The notes beneath the pieces are model-generated. The model was not told the DNA's origin, did no database searches, and was given only the letters and a program-made list of their open reading frames with translations. Shown in pieces: positions 6,993 through 7,555 of a stretch of 7,555 nucleotides of DNA; positions within the stretch are counted from its first letter, which is position 1; each line of letters opens with the position of its first letter. Source of the DNA: Acidobacteriota bacterium (lineage in GTDB: Bacteria > Acidobacteriota > Blastocatellia > RBC074); NCBI GenBank assembly GCA_013140935.1, contig JABFSD010000100.1:1-7555 (forward strand). The letters are read 5' to 3'. The position numbers were made by a program, and so were the translations under genes.

Positions 6993-7555
6993 ATGCGAAT
7001 CATCTGCATCCCGCTTTGCCTGCTGCTGAGTTTGTGCGTCAGCCTTTTCGCGCAAACGCCAACACCAACGGCTACGCCAAAACCCAGATTCCAGCGCATC
7101 ACGTCGCACGTCGTCGTGATTTCCATCGGCGGCTTGCAAGGCATCTGCGTGACGAAGCCGAGCAACTGCGCTACGCCGATGGTGGCGCTGCAACGCTGGC
7201 GCGAACGCGGTGTCGTCGCGCAAACGGCGGAAAGCGTATATCCGTCGCAAACGCTGCCCGCGCACGCCACGATACTCACCGGTCGCCTGCCCGTAGACCA
7301 CAAGGTCACGACCAACCAACACTTCGACGAAACGCGCGGCACGTTGAGTGAAACCAATCTCGATGATGCGCTGCACTTGCCGAAAGAAAACCTGTTGAGC
7401 TTGCTCGAAAAAGAAAAGCTCACAGTCGCGGCCATGGGCTTTCCGATGACGGCGCAGGCGGCGATTACGACGAATCAATCGTTCGCCGTCGTTACGCAAC
7501 CGAATACGCGCAAAGCGAAAGAGACACTCGCCGCCGTCGTCACGCGCGACCGCGC
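6993..7555 (+). CDS. Secreted type I phosphodiesterase/nucleotide pyrophosphatase-like protein (3' end cut by window edge)
   Basis: The frame is open for 187 codons from the ATG at 6993 to the window edge. Residues 1-20 (MRIICIPLCLLLSLCVSLFA) form a signal peptide with likely cleavage before Gln21, followed by a Thr/Pro-rich stretch, so the protein is probably exported. The mature part shows the alkaline-phosphatase-superfamily phosphodiesterase pattern: a beta strand VVVISIGGL (40-48), then VYPSQTLPAHATILTGRLPVDHKV (82-105). Thr87 matches the nucleophile position of the NPP family. Gly46 stands where that family normally has a metal-binding Asp (VxxISIDGL), so catalysis may be lost or altered. 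The remaining metal ligands lie beyond the window. There is no Shine-Dalgarno sequence; the ATG follows the 26-bp stem-loop by eight bases. It may be co-transcribed with pdxJ or expressed separately. The family call is fairly secure; the substrate is unknown. Confidence 0.82.
   Translation, partial: MRIICIPLCLLLSLCVSLFAQTPTPTATPKPRFQRITSHVVVISIGGLQGICVTKPSNCATPMVALQRWRERGVVAQTAESVYPSQTLPAHATILTGRLPVDHKVTTNQHFDETRGTLSETNLDDALHLPKENLLSLLEKEKLTVAAMGFPMTAQAAITTNQSFAVVTQPNTRKAKETLAAVVTRDR

Noticed and set aside
6890..7351. Open frame of 153 codons on the plus strand spanning the palindrome
   Set aside because: It overlaps the pdxJ end and the phosphodiesterase-like gene in another frame. The frame from 6993 has a signal peptide and family motifs, this one has none.

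Overview
The window looks like chromosomal DNA of a Gram-negative (diderm) bacterium. The clearest sign is a YidC with a large domain between its first and second membrane segments, the form found in bacteria with a periplasm. Protein style and the moderate GC content with frequent CGCG steps suggest Acidobacteriota, perhaps a Blastocatellia-like lineage. That placement is inference from recollection of families, not a database result.

Left block, minus strand, about 1-5255. Read in the direction of transcription the order is xseA, xseB, ispA, then a 127-base gap, then rpmH, rnpA, yidD, yidC. xseA and xseB encode the two subunits of exodeoxyribonuclease VII. ispA encodes a farnesyl-diphosphate-type synthase. 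The three genes are separated by 3-5 bases and are probably one operon. The gap holds a good sigma70-like promoter that overlaps the end of ispA and a GC-rich hairpin. Next come ribosomal protein L34 (short, 48 residues), the RNase P protein, the membrane protein insertion factor YidD and the insertase YidC, which runs off the left edge. This is the classic bacterial rpmH-rnpA-yidD-yidC cluster, here without dnaA beside it.

Right block, plus strand, about 5398-7555. A family 2 glycosyltransferase of the polyprenyl-phosphate sugar transferase kind is followed with no gap (TAAATG) by pdxJ, the pyridoxine 5'-phosphate synthase of vitamin B6 synthesis. After a striking nested palindrome comes a secreted phosphodiesterase/nucleotide pyrophosphatase-like protein, cut by the right edge. 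The two blocks diverge from a 142-base intergenic region at 5256-5397.

Most of the window is ordinary housekeeping DNA. The most notable observation is that XseB carries a proline/alanine-rich linker ending in EDFDDDIPF. Its last eight residues match the C-terminal tip of E. coli single-stranded DNA-binding protein, the docking peptide for many DNA repair enzymes. Three others stand out: YidC has Asn at the position of the conserved groove Arg, the phosphodiesterase-like protein has Gly where the family has a metal-binding Asp, and two mutually complementary palindromes lie between pdxJ and the next gene.
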